DNA of 64,000 nt from Gerris lacustris. Lineage: Eukaryota > Arthropoda > Insecta > Hemiptera > Gerridae. Positions 1 through 10,869 of the stretch are shown here, piece after piece. Position 1 is the stretch's first letter. Each line of letters starts with the position of its first letter. Both the position numbers and the translations under genes were made by a program. The stretch lies in assembly GCA_951217055.1 (NCBI GenBank), contig OX578278.1:37855115-37919114 (forward strand), read 5' to 3'. Under the pieces are notes generated by a model. That model was not told the origin of the DNA. It was given only the letters and a program-made list of their open reading frames with translations, and searched no databases.

Positions 1-820
1 GGATTTTTTATTAGTTAGATCAAGGGAATTGCAAATGAGGGCCAGTCACATAAAAAATTTGCGGAAGACTGCTCCTGTTCTAATGAGTTGGATCATTTAC
101 AAAAACAGAACAGGTTCAAAGATATCTAAGCAAAGAAAACAATATTGCAACATTCCTACTTTTGATTATGCTTTTAATTTAAATTATCATTCTATCTTTT
201 TTTTTTTTTTTTTAAAAAAACAACATCCCGTTACTATATTGAATCTTGATCAAAATTGGATTTTTTTGTATACTTTCCATTTCAAAAACCATGGATTTCA
301 TTGCGAAAACCAAAACCAGCCTTAATTATTTTTCCTGTCCGTCTGTATGTCTCTCGCCACAGGTCCGACTTAATAGGCGCAAAAATGGCGGAACGAAATC
401 CTTTATTTTTAATGAAATGTAAGCCATCACCTGTTGGACACTTTTTAAATTTGGTTACATATTTATAAATTTATTAAATTAGATTTTACGATCAATTGAG
501 TTTAATCTCAGTACCACTATGTATTGTTCCAATTGGTCGCACCAATTTTTTATCTTTATAGCTTCAGTAATTCTGATTTATTTCAAATAAGTAAATACTT
601 TTACTTAAATTTGTACTTTTATTTAAGATTACATTTTTAGCGAATTTCCATTGGAAAAAATTCGCTAATAGAGCCACTGGCATGGCGGGAGTTTGAGCCG
701 GGATTGTGGCCAAAATACGTTTCATCCTGATCACGAAAAAATAGGTTTTACAAAACTTTATATATATATATATATATGTATTATGGTATATGTTATGTAT
801 TGTTGGTATATGTATTTCTA
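1..820. other. No gene; low-complexity A+T-rich DNA
   Basis: No credible coding frame is seen. The stretch holds a run of about 17 T followed by 7 A near 199-222 and a short (TA)n near 761-778. A short GC-richer patch at about 335-400 (GTCCGTCTGT..., GGCGCAAAAATGGCGG) resembles internal parts of repeats elsewhere in the window. A sequence near 640-665 (GCGAATTTCCATTGG) is echoed at about 1281-1300, so this is probably an eroded part of the same repeat as the direct-repeat pair downstream. Confidence 0.5.
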
Positions 821-977
821 GCGGATTTCTTGTGAGTACGATAGCTCTCGAACGAATTGACGTATCAAAATAAAACTTGCACCGAAAAATCAAGCTCGTT
901 GAGATGAGGATCCCCTAAAAAAATGGGATCTTTATGACGTCATTAACCCCTCCTGATGAGTCAGCAAAGATTTAAAA
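821..977. repeat. Direct repeat, copy 1 of 2
   Basis: A block of about 155 bp beginning GCGGATTTCTTGTGAGTACG and running past CCCCTCCTGATGAGTCA recurs 274 bp downstream at 1095-1253. By eye the copies are about 90% identical, with small substitutions and an indel in the run after GAGGATCCC. No TIRs, poly(A) or coding potential identify the class. It could be part of a dispersed element or a local duplication. Confidence 0.8.
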
Positions 978-1094
978 AAATACAAAAATTCAAGTGAGGT
1001 ATCGCTTCATATGTTTTTTAAGATCCTGAATCTAAAAAATGAGTTACCATAGCGATTCGAATAATAATAATAATAGTAATAACAACAATTTATT

Positions 1095-1253
1095 GCGGAT
1101 TTCTTGTAAGCACGATAGCTCTCGAATGAATTGACGTATCAAAATAAAACTTGCACCGAAAAATCAAGCTCGTTGAGATGAGGATCCCTATTGAAAATGG
1201 GATCTTTATGACTTCATTAACCCCTCCTGATGAGTCACCAATGATTAAAAATA
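1095..1253. repeat. Direct repeat, copy 2 of 2
   Basis: Second copy of the 821-977 block, starting GCGGATTTCTTGTAAGCACG. It continues into a GC-richer tail (ACCGCGGGGTTCCGCAAGCC, then GCGATTTTCCATTGG) whose last part matches sequence near 640-665, upstream of copy 1. That arrangement suggests a partial tandem duplication of a longer repeat rather than two independent insertions. Confidence 0.75.
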
Positions 1254-1874
1254 ATCCTACCGCGGGGTTCCGCAAGCCGAGCGATTTTCCATTGGAAATT
1301 TGTAGTTCAATGTTGTGCAGTTTAAACTTCTTTTAAACTACTACGATTATGTTTAACTGAACAATATTCTAAAAACCCTAATCCAACTAAAATAATTCAT
1401 TTAAATTATCGTAACTTAAAATTGTAGTGTAGGAGTGTAGTGTCTGTTTTGCAAGACTTATTACGTATTTTTTGCTGAACTTCCTCTGGCTCGGAGACCA
1501 ATTGAGGATCAGATTAAAATTGAAGAATATACATTTTGTATAGTTATTGGTCTTTGTTATGCTTTCTGCGGAAACTTCGGAGCCATTTATTGTCTGACCA
1601 GTTCGCTGTACGTAAAAAAATGAAAAAGTGTTTCGTGTGTGAAATTTTATAATCTTCAATTTTGACTTGATCCTTTAAGAAAATTAAAGATAAAATTTTA
1701 TAATTAACAATTCAAATCATTTCGCAATGAGATAAATCTCAAAACAATTTCTGTTGCCGTATTTTATTTTATAAAATTATATATTCCATCGAAGAGGATA
1801 TTTAGCAAAATTTTACTGGGAACGACACGTCCTAATGAAGATGAAGGTCTGCCAGATTTTCTTCTTGATGTGCC

Positions 1875-1913
<39 letters not shown>

Positions 1914-3534
1914 AAATGCCATAATAATTTCCCTTCTACATTTTAATTTTGTCATTGAGGTGTCTGACATTCTATTTAGTTACCAAGCGTTACTTATTGC
2001 AGCATCTATCAACCAAGATTTTAGAACCCAATAAAACTTTTTATTTCTTATATTGATAGGGTAGTATCCTATAGTTTTATCCATCCTGTTTGTATTCCAA
2101 GACCATATCTGGTAACCAAATCTTACAGGTTTACCACGAATCAACCAATCAATCATGGTTTACCATTATCGGTTTATCATCATCTGTGTGTTTACAGACA
2201 TGTTGTCCCTAGTACCTAACCATCAACTCCTAGCAGATTTCTCGTTCTGGTATGAAGTGTTTTAAGAAATTATATTCGATCTTTGTAACAAGAGGACGTA
2301 TCTTCCTCACTTGGTCCGCATTATCAATAACATAGAATGAGTGGTATGGAAAATATTATGTACATTTTTGCAAAAGCCATTAACAGTCTTGAGTTGACAG
2401 TTATGAACTCTGAGTGCCCAATGTTGCCATATGGCAACACTCGACTTTGACCCCTGATCACGCATAAATAATAATAAAAAAAAAAAATTAATAACATAAA
2501 TAATTTATGAAACTATTTAAGAATTAGCAACCAGATATAGAATATAAAAAATCACAATAGTAATAATAATATTATTTACTCTCTGTCAACGTTCATAATT
2601 GTTCACAAAAGAAATATCTGTTTTGAAAAACACCCAATAACAGGAACAATCACATTTAATATGGGAATTAAATTAATTTTAAAATATTAGAAGGGTCTTA
2701 AGAACAGATAAACTGTGTTACAGTAATTTAATTAATATTAGATACACCCAAACAAAGAAACGCATTTTTGCGTTATCATATGGCAAATTCGGTAACTAAT
2801 GGGGTTAGTTACATTTAAAGTTTAGAAGAAAGTGCGCCTAAATAAAATTCACAAATAAATTCAGTAGTGAGTTGGCCTGACACTACAAGACAAATGTTAC
2901 ATATTATATGAATATCGATTTTTATGGACTTTCTACTCCATGATGAAATGGAGAGGACAGGACTTAACAATGGTGAGGGATATTTTTAAAGTCGTAATTC
3001 TTTGATTAAGTCCATCAGTAAACCGAAACTTTAGTTTAAATTTTTTTTGTTAATTTAAAATATAAATAAATTAACATGATTTACATCCAACATTTTAGTC
3101 GAAGAAAAGTGTAACTTATTTGTTTAGAAATTTGTCGATGTTTTTTCTTATCAGATTGACAATATATCAGCAATACGTTTTATAGTCTGATATTTAGTTT
3201 GTTGTTTTTTTTCTAACTAAAAGCTGATTTTTAGAATGTGATTAAACTGATTTTTTTCACTCTTTCTATATTTTATTTTTTTTACATTGATAACAAAAGT
3301 GATAACTTAAGATAAAAGATATTGTGTTCGGAATTCAAAGAAGGGTAATATTAAACTGCATGTTAAAAAAACAGAGAGAACCCTAACATGGTTTATCGTT
3401 TTAAAAAAAAAATGTTCCGCCATTGAAGATTTATAAAGTGTTGTATTACTCATTCCCGAACGATTTAACCTACAAAATTTACATATAATGTTAATTTACT
3501 GCTACCAAATTACATAATTCTCATTTTTGGAGAC
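1254..3534. other. No gene recognised
   Basis: Nothing coding is seen. Notable content is a poly(A) run of about 31 at 1880-1911 with no recognisable element beside it, and an 18 bp perfect palindrome TGTTGCCATATGGCAACA at 2422-2439. The rest is unstructured A+T-rich DNA. Confidence 0.5.
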
Positions 3535-3690
3535 TGGCTTAGCTGAGTGGTTAGCTTACTCGCTCAACTCCACCTGAAACCGTGGTCTAAACACTGACAT
3601 CTGGTGAGTTCAAATCCCAGAGAGGTGAGATATGTTTCACACTGATAATCACATCGAGTAGATGAGTAAAGTGATCCTTACAATATTTTT
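3535..3690 (+). repeat. tRNA-derived SINE (head plus short body)
   Basis: An internal RNA polymerase III promoter pair is visible: an A-box-like TTAGCTGAGTGG at 3539-3550 and a B-box-like GAGTTCAAATCCC at 3606-3618. The spacing would suit a tRNA with a long variable arm (Ser/Leu type). The boxes are followed by a body (GAGAGGTGAGATATGTTTCACACTG..., ATCACATCGAGTAGATGAGTAAAGTG) that recurs as a 5'-truncated copy at 41159-41250, which is the main evidence that this is a dispersed SINE and not a tRNA gene. A related, more diverged head lies on the minus strand at 31850-32060. No cloverleaf with intact stems is apparent. Confidence 0.7.
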
Positions 3691-4029
3691 TTCATCAATA
3701 GTATAATATTTATTATTATATACTTATCTCTTGAGTTAGCCAGACAATGATTCAAATAATTATTTTTATCTAAATTCTATTACATTATCAAATCTTTGTT
3801 TGGAAGCTCATGAGAATTTAAGTAAATTTATTCGGGGTCCCTAAGTTTTATTCTTCTAATTATTTTTTTCGGATAAACAAAATTTGAAAATCAGAAATAG
3901 ATTTGAAACAAACAAATATCAGTCTTGAGGAAAGTGTTATTTTTTAAGGGTATACAAATAAAAGCCATTTTAATAACATTTTGAGGATATATTAATAAAA
4001 TAATTACTCCTTATAATTAAAAATAGTTA

Positions 4030-4665
4030 TTTATGCACCTAGGGAGTAAAGTAAGCCATTATTCCCTGAGGGAAAAAGTTGATTCTTGAGGCGAAGCCAA
4101 AGGAACCATAGTCCGTAAATCCCGAGGCGACGCCGAGGGAATTAGACTTTTAAATTCCCGAGGCGCAGCCGAGGAAATAACTCTAATTAATAAGATAATT
4201 ATCGCGAGGGGAATAATAGCACTTTACTCCCGAGGTACATACAATATTTTATCTCCAGTAGGGAGAAAATACACATTTTCATCCATTGCACAGTTTTTAT
4301 TTATTATTTTAATAAATAATAATAATTGTTTGCACTTTTAATAGCAGGGATAATAGATTCAATATTAAAAACAAATAAGAATTGGAATTAAACTCAAATA
4401 AAATGTTATTTAGATGAAGGTTATAAACAATGATAAGCAAGGTCGAAAAAGCAGTGTCGCCAACCTGATTTCAACAACTTCATTACATTAGCCATTCATT
4501 CTCTATTTATAAATTAATTAAGTTGGCAATCCTTCTTTTTCTCCCTGGTTTTACGTTTTCTCTTACTTTTACTTTTTCTCTCTACTTTTGAGTCCAGGGA
4601 AGGAAAGACTTACTTTAGTCCCTCTGAACTAATCTAAAATCATAACTTTTTCTCCCTCCTGGTGA
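4030..4665. mobile_element. TIR-like element with repeated GAGGCGAAGCCGAGG motifs
   Basis: The left end TTTATGCACCTAGGGAG resembles the reverse complement of the right end near 4640-4665 (TTTTATCACCAGGAGGGAG), suggesting imperfect inverted termini. Inside the left part a short motif of the form GAGGCGNNGCCGAGG occurs at least three times (about 4090-4175), with CCCGAGG or GCGAGGGG variants after it, then ACAATATTTTATCT. The same order (TTTATGC, GAGG-motifs, ACAATATTTTATCT, then a GGNAGAAAA) is found in the nested insertion at 11322-12670, so the two are relatives. No transposase frame is seen, so it is probably a non-autonomous DNA element. The superfamily is not assigned. Confidence 0.5.
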
Positions 4666-5889
4666 TAAAATATATTTTTTATATATTTATTAAATTCGGT
4701 GCAATGTTCATTTTCAATATAAACTATCTATTATATTTTTAAGTAAAACGTAGTAACGTTTTTGTTCCATGAATTTTGTGCAGACCACGTCCAATACTTT
4801 TAATTAAGTTTATTGTGACCATACTGATTGAATTGCAAAAAGTATTATAAATTTTGCATCCAACTTAAGTTCCGAGGTTGCCGTTAATTGACACCCGAAG
4901 GCTTGGCCTATAAATCCGAAAACATAGACCACATAGGTGCGCTTTCATTGTCCATTGAGCAAACCCCTCCTGCTGTACGGGGGAACGACTATTTGTCACA
5001 TTCACTTGATATGCTCATTAGTGTGAAACATTTCTTACTTACGAAAATTTCTGGGATTCGATCTATCAACGATACAAAGATAATTGGTTTCATGTGAGTG
5101 TTTTTGAGCAGGCTAAATGCTAGGCTATGCTGGACCCCCATATTTACTAGGCTAGGCTGGAAACCCTACATATTTCGTTGGGCGTGAGATCTTGAGAGAA
5201 TTCATTAAACCACTAAAACACAAATATCTCTCTATTTCATAGCATTTACAGTTTTGGAATCAAATAAATTAATTCATTTATGACAAAACCTAACCTAATA
5301 TTTAAAAGGTTAAACTTTTATACCCCACCAAAAAAATGAAATAAAAATAAATAAATAACATAAACAGAATATGTTAAAGAATTATAACGGAGTTATGTTA
5401 TTTTTCTTAAACACCAAAGGCACGACTTAATCTTTCCTTAAGGTTTAAAAAAATAATAATTTGAACTATAACCCAAAAACAGTACATCTTATGTTAAACT
5501 CGACTCTATTTGTAGTTAAAGTGGGTTCTCTAACACTACCTGATGAGTCTTGTAACTGGGCAACAGTGTTTTATTACATATCTCTACAGGTACTAAATCA
5601 TTTCAGTTGAATTTCCAATAGAGACCGCTACGCACTCATAAATCCTTTCCTTAGAATAGCTCATAAATTTAGTCGTTTGTAGGAATCCTAATTTTGATTG
5701 TTGTTATTTTGGGATCATAGGGAAATTATTTCTCGTATTATTAAGTTATCCTGTAATATATATGATAATCTTTTAAGTCCTTTATATCGGAAATAAAAAT
5801 TATTAAAATATTTTTTATTATAATTGAAAATGTAGTTTTATGTTAAAGATCAGATTTAGTATTAAAATACCAAGAGGTTGAAATGAAAT
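4666..5889. other. No gene recognised; one weak open frame
   Basis: An open frame at 4888-5096 (plus) encodes a compositionally protein-like peptide and runs into CAT|GTGAGT, a donor-like site at 5093/5094. It has an in-frame stop directly upstream and no convincing splice acceptor, and I do not recognise the product. At 5110-5165 the motif TAGGCTA/GGCTAGGCTGG is repeated. The remainder is plain A+T-rich DNA. Confidence 0.3.
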
Positions 5890-6170
5890 ATTTTTTTATT
5901 ATGCTTCAGTTATATTTGGTATTCTTGGAAGGATTGTGAAGAATTAAATTTTTTTATGTTTCCGAATCCGAATTCAAAAAATCATAGACAAAAATCTGTT
6001 TCAGACATCAGGGAACATTTTTGGTCTCGTGTCTGCCTCTTGTTAACCATTTTGCGAACATACATTCCTTGAAAACTACTTGTCTAATTTTTCTGAAATT
6101 TTGGAATATAGGTCATAATTAGCCGATGGTTGTCTGCCGTTCAAATATTTTTGCCAGGGGAGTATAAAAT
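5890..6170 (+). repeat. Dispersed repeat family D, partial copy
   Basis: Carries the family core: CCGAAT... followed by CTGTTTCAGACATCAGGGAA, TTTTTGGTCTCGTGTCTG, and GCGAACATACATTCCTTGAAAACTA. Similar blocks occur at 20085-20460, 43610-43850 and 44905-45260 (plus), and at 29095-29215, 31540-31640 and 51850-52010 (minus). The most complete copy (44905-45260) ends in a small stem-loop and GTAAA; this one lacks that end. No coding capacity. Confidence 0.7.
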
Positions 6171-6327
6171 TACTGAGTCCAGACTGTCCCCGAAAAGTAC
6201 TCATGTACAGTTACAGGACTAGCTGGTGGAAATAAAGCGAACGCATCTCTAGAAATAAAATAAAATTAATACACACCTATTTAAAATAGCAAATCTAAAA
6301 AAAACACTTGATGAGGTTACCTGAAAG

Positions 6328-6328
<1 letters not shown>

Positions 6329-6412
<84 letters not shown>
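6329..6412. repeat. (TA)n microsatellite
   Basis: About 42 uninterrupted TA dinucleotides. Confidence 0.97.
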
Positions 6413-6415
<3 letters not shown>

Positions 6416-7831
6416 TTGTTTTTATATTTATTTTAAATTTAAAGTTGGTAGTTACAAGGGTATTTAAATTACAAATTTATAACTTGTCCTGAGCGATTTG
6501 AAGTGTAAAAAGCACTACATCATTACCTAAGCGATATTCTGACCTCTTATATTCTAATATGAATATATATAAATCATAAGGGAGGGGGGGGGGGGGGGGT
6601 ATATGTAACTCATAATGATGAACATACATAAAATTCCACTTGTTATACTTGTAATGATGTGCCATAAATTTTAAATTTTTTACACACAAAAAAGAAAAAA
6701 AAAATGTATATTTATAATAATAATAAATATACATACTTCTAAAAACGTAATGAGTCAAATTATTCATTCCAACTTTGTATTTATTTCATTTTATTTGTTG
6801 TATTTAACAGATTGTTTGATGAATTATATTAAATATTTAGAAGGTGGGTGAATTTATAATGATACACAAATGCATAAAGTAGATATATTCAAGTACCTCA
6901 TATTATTATCACATGCATATAACTATGCATATTACAACCACACATATACAATTATACTTGTCCAAGTTCCTACTTACATATAATTATTACACTTTAGTGC
7001 TTGTATACAGAATAACGATACATATGTATACATAAATACATTTATTTACATGTTATGTTCATACATTTGTATACATACACTTTACTCATGATGCATTCAT
7101 ATAACGCACTTTTACACTCTACAATCTCAATTATACATTTATTTTACTTTAATCGTAGGTTTTTAGTTATGTACAGTAATAATATTGACATTAATAAGTG
7201 ATTTATTAACATTAAGTAAAAGAACATATGCTGTATGTTTTGTAGCCATAAGCTGATAAATCTTGTCTTTTTAATTTGTCGGCCCCAAGGTATCTGAACC
7301 TGGATCGCATTAATCTCTTTGTCTTATTTTATTTTACTTCATATTTATTTGATGTTTAATAGAGGATTATTTTAAACAATGTATTTTTTACAAACGAAAT
7401 TTAATTCCTTAATATATAATGCTATTTTTCAAAATTATAATTCTCCCTTATTTATCATATTTTGCGTCTCAAACCATGAACATAAATTTACAATATAAGA
7501 CATTGGTAACTTATGTCGCTACTATTTGATATTATATCTTATTCATTTTTTTGAGCTCTAATATTTTATTTTAATATTGAATGCAAAGCCTAGCGATGAA
7601 GCCGGGGGCAAACTACACTAAATAATATAACACACACACGAAATGACCTAAAATATATAAATACATAACTTAGAGCTTTCTATTTACCTACACCCAACCA
7701 ATACTCGTTACTCGATCTTCTAAATGCTGTACAAACCTTTTTTAATTGGTATCTTATCATCTTTCTAAATATGGCTAAGCTGGCATATTGCTTTAGAATT
7801 CCTTAGAAATTAAGGAATTATTAGAGCATTA
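6413..7831. other. No gene; contains a G homopolymer
   Basis: A run of 16 G at 6584-6599, preceded by GGA, lies on an A+T-rich background. At 6870-7140 the sequence is rich in ATAC/TACAT words, consistent with a decayed microsatellite. No coding frame, TIR or promoter stands out. Confidence 0.5.
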
Positions 7832-8411
7832 TAGTCCAGGAGGTAGCATGCAAAAAATTGTCAGACTAACATCAAGCTAGAATTTTGTATACAAGTCAAT
7901 CTTGTAGCGCCTTTTAAGAATATGTGGTCGGCTAAGTTCGTCTGCGGGACATAGCTTGGCAATAGGCGTTTGAAAAAACAAACCGGTGGAGAGCGGCCAT
8001 TTCTCACCAAGTATGGTGGACAATGTGATTTTCATGATCCTGAGTACAACATTAGTTAGTAGACCAAAAATCAAGTTGATGTTATTTTCACACTTGATAG
8101 GTCAGTTATTCAAATACTACTAAAAATCAACGAGGTCACCTGTCAAGGGACAAACTAACATTGACTTGATTTTTGGTCTACTAACTAATTCTGTACTCAT
8201 GAAAAGGATCATGAAAATCACATTGTCCACCATAATTGGTGAGACATGGCCTCTCTCCACCGGTTTGTTTTTTTCAAACGCCTATTGCCAAGCTATGTCC
8301 GCAGACGAACGTAGCCGACCACATATTAAAAGGCGTTAAAAGATTGACTTGTATACAAAATTCTAGCTTGATGTTAGTCAGACACTTTTTTGCTCGCTAT
8401 CTCCTGGACTA
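7832..8411. mobile_element. Foldback MITE with TTA target-site duplication
   Basis: A 580 bp inverted-repeat element. It begins TAGTCCAGGAG and ends CTCCTGGACTA; the arms stay alignable for about 240 bp each (for example CTAACATCAAGCTAGAATTTT left, its complement right) around a loop of roughly 90 bp. Both ends are flanked by TTA (7829-7831 and 8412-8414), which fits the TWA target preference of PIF/Harbinger elements, although a TA-targeting Tc1/mariner origin cannot be excluded. There is no transposase; open frames inside are arm sequence. A truncated second copy lies at 40748-41147. Confidence 0.85.
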
Positions 8412-8780
8412 TTAGAAGTGATTTGAATAGAGTCGAGCAGAGGTCATTAGAAGCGGTGTATGTAGGCAATAGAAGTAATTAGAGTCAGTTTAGGGTCGTT
8501 ACAATGTTTTGAAGTTTTATTTCATAAGGATTGGTTAGAATAAAAATAAGTGTCACCCTTATAAGTTCTAATAGACTGAAGTAGTGGGTCAGATGTTACA
8601 GTCGGTTAAAAGTGGTTAGAACTGACTGAAATTTCTGGTTTTAGAAGTTTTTTGTGACGTTACGTTAGTAAGAATTGGCTAATGTATGAGGCAGTTAAAA
8701 GCAGTTAGATTTGTTCGAAATTATTAGCAGTATCGGGTCATTAAAAGTAGTCAGAGTTAGTAGTTTTTTAACAATTTGTG
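8412..8780. repeat. Degenerate GTTAGAAGTGGTTAG-type array
   Basis: Starting right at the MITE boundary, words such as TTAGAAGTGATTTG, TTAGAAGCGG, TAGAAGTAATTAGAG, GGTTAAAAGTGGTTAGAACTG, GCAGTTAAAAGCAGTTAG and TTAAAAGTAGTCAGAG recur at irregular spacing. The same word family builds the better-preserved 40 bp minisatellite at 21831-22058. I read this as an old, eroded tandem array into which the MITE inserted. Confidence 0.5.
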
Positions 8781-10374
8781 TAATGACTTATAAATGAACT
8801 TCTGTCAAAAATTAACCACGTACATTTGTGCAAAGTAATAATTGTTCTTTGGGAACTGTCTTTATATTCTTACACAAATACATTCATAAAACGCACTTGT
8901 GCACTCACAATTATGCATTAATTTTAGATTAATCAATTTGTAGTTATATCTAGTATATAGTATATTAATATTGAATAAGTGATAAATATATTAACAGTAT
9001 GTAAAAAAATGTTAAAGTTTTTGAAGCCATTAGCTTCAAGGTAGCCACCTAAAATGATTGCGTCTATTTAATAACCCTAATAATATAAACCGATTGAAAA
9101 TAAACTTATGTCCTTAATACATTTTTAACTGCAAAAGGAAAAGTTAGTAAGAAGTATGCAGATATTTGTCCCATTTATCCCCATTTGAATTCGCTTCAAG
9201 AAGAAAGTATTGAAGTACCATATGATAAATTCCAGACTTGGTTGTATTTCGTATCTCACGCAATAATCTACTGATATCGTATAAGACAACTTCGTTTTTT
9301 TTACCTTCAATAAAGTAACTTAAATGAAGGTAAATTGAAAAAAAGGTAAGATACTACAAGGACTTGAAAAGAGAAATAAAGTCCGGGACTTAATCTTATA
9401 CTATAAAGTATCAAAAAGTACTTTAGAAAAGCCTAAAAACATTTGAACAAGAAATCAAGTACAGAAAACCAGTAAGCCCGAAATTTACTTAACCTTGTTT
9501 CAAGTATCGGGTGTCCTAAACTGCATAAGATTTTTCAATAATAAATACATAAATTCGTTACTTTTTATTCCGTACAATATCCTGCTTAGAATATAATTAT
9601 TCTAAAGAAGAAAGCATCGTTTAAAAAAAAGGTATTTAAATAAAGGCATAAAATAAGTTTAAAAAAGAAATCATAAATTTAAAGAAAAACACAGCGTAAA
9701 ATTGATTCTTACTGATGTTACGAATTTTTTAAGAGGTGTAAATGTCATAAAAATAAATATTAATAAGAATCCTAAAACACAAAAGAGATAATTTAAAACA
9801 AAATAAGACATAAAACATGTCGATGAAGACATTATTTATTTTTGCTACATTTTGATTATACCATCTGAGAAAGGGCAACAATATTTTTGCAAAGAATTTG
9901 ATAAGATTGAAAGACATGATTACAATGAATATTTGAACTTTTTATTTGTGTAAATATATAATACATAATATAGTTTAAAAATTGATATTTAAAGGTTATT
10001 TTATTATTTAAAGAAAACAACAAACAATCGTATGTCTAATTTAAAAATTTTTTCGCTGAAGTGGTGACATTAAAGAACAGAGGAAATTTATTTAAAAATA
10101 TTTGAGATGGGTAAAAATCATTTTTTATTTGACCTAATTTATTAAAAATTAAAGAAAATGGAACTTAGCTAAATTAACTTGTTAGACGTGAAGTGTGTAA
10201 ATGTATATCGTGGATTTTCCCACTAGATTAAGAAAAGAAAAATCGGTCCGAGACAACTCAGACAAACTTTCTCATATACGAGTTCTTAATTAGCCCAGAG
10301 GTTTCCATTTATTACTTTTCGTGTTTTCGTTGGTAGATTTAATTATTATCGAACATTTCATCAAAATTTATTAA
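8781..10374. other. No gene recognised
   Basis: A+T-rich DNA with no supported coding frame, TIR pair or tandem array. Confidence 0.5.
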
Positions 10375-10802
10375 CTCGGCCTCTCTCCGTCCGCGTTTAA
10401 AGCTATTTTCACAGGAACTATATTTTTCCCGGGAAAACTACTTATATCGTTAGATTCGTATTTAAATGGACTAAATTTTAGAATTTTTTTAATCAAAATC
10501 GTCGGAACATTTTTCGAAATTAATTTTTTCACGTTTATTTAGAGTTTGTGGGGGTAGCGCCCCCAAATTTGGGGCTAAAATTCATTTCCCGATTTCGCCT
10601 CGGGGTATGTTTTTTCTGAACGTATATGCCAAATTTCGTCAAAATCGGCCATGTAGTTTACTGCGTCTGCACTGACAGACGACAGACATAATTTTTTAAA
10701 AAACCACATTTTTGGACACAGGGGACCTTAAAACGTGTAAATCCATCAAAATCGAATTTTCGCGCCATCACAATACTTTCTCTTTATTTATATGAAAGTA
10801 AA
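10375..10802 (+). repeat. Dispersed repeat family E with 3' stem-loop end
   Basis: The body includes CTCGGCCTCTCTCCGTCC, GTATTTAAATGGACTAAATT, AATCAAAATCGTCGGA, a GC-rich GGGGGTAGCGCCCCCAAATT palindrome-like patch, CTCGGGGTATGTTTTTTCTG and GCCAAATTTCGTCAAAATCG, then ACTGACAGACGACAGACA. It ends with CGAATTTTCGCGCCATCAC and a short hairpin, ACTTTC...GAAAGT, followed by AAAA. A diverged minus-strand copy with a shortened interior is at 39553-39870. No coding capacity. The 3' hairpin resembles the ends of families D and the 5S-type elements. Confidence 0.75.
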
Positions 10803-10869
10803 AATAGATAAAATATTATTTTAAATGATCGATTTACTGTCAAAGAAGAGGAGAAACAAACTAAAAGTA

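Noticed and set aside
3535..3625. Functional tRNA gene
   Set aside because: Stems do not pair convincingly and the downstream body recurs elsewhere; it is a SINE.
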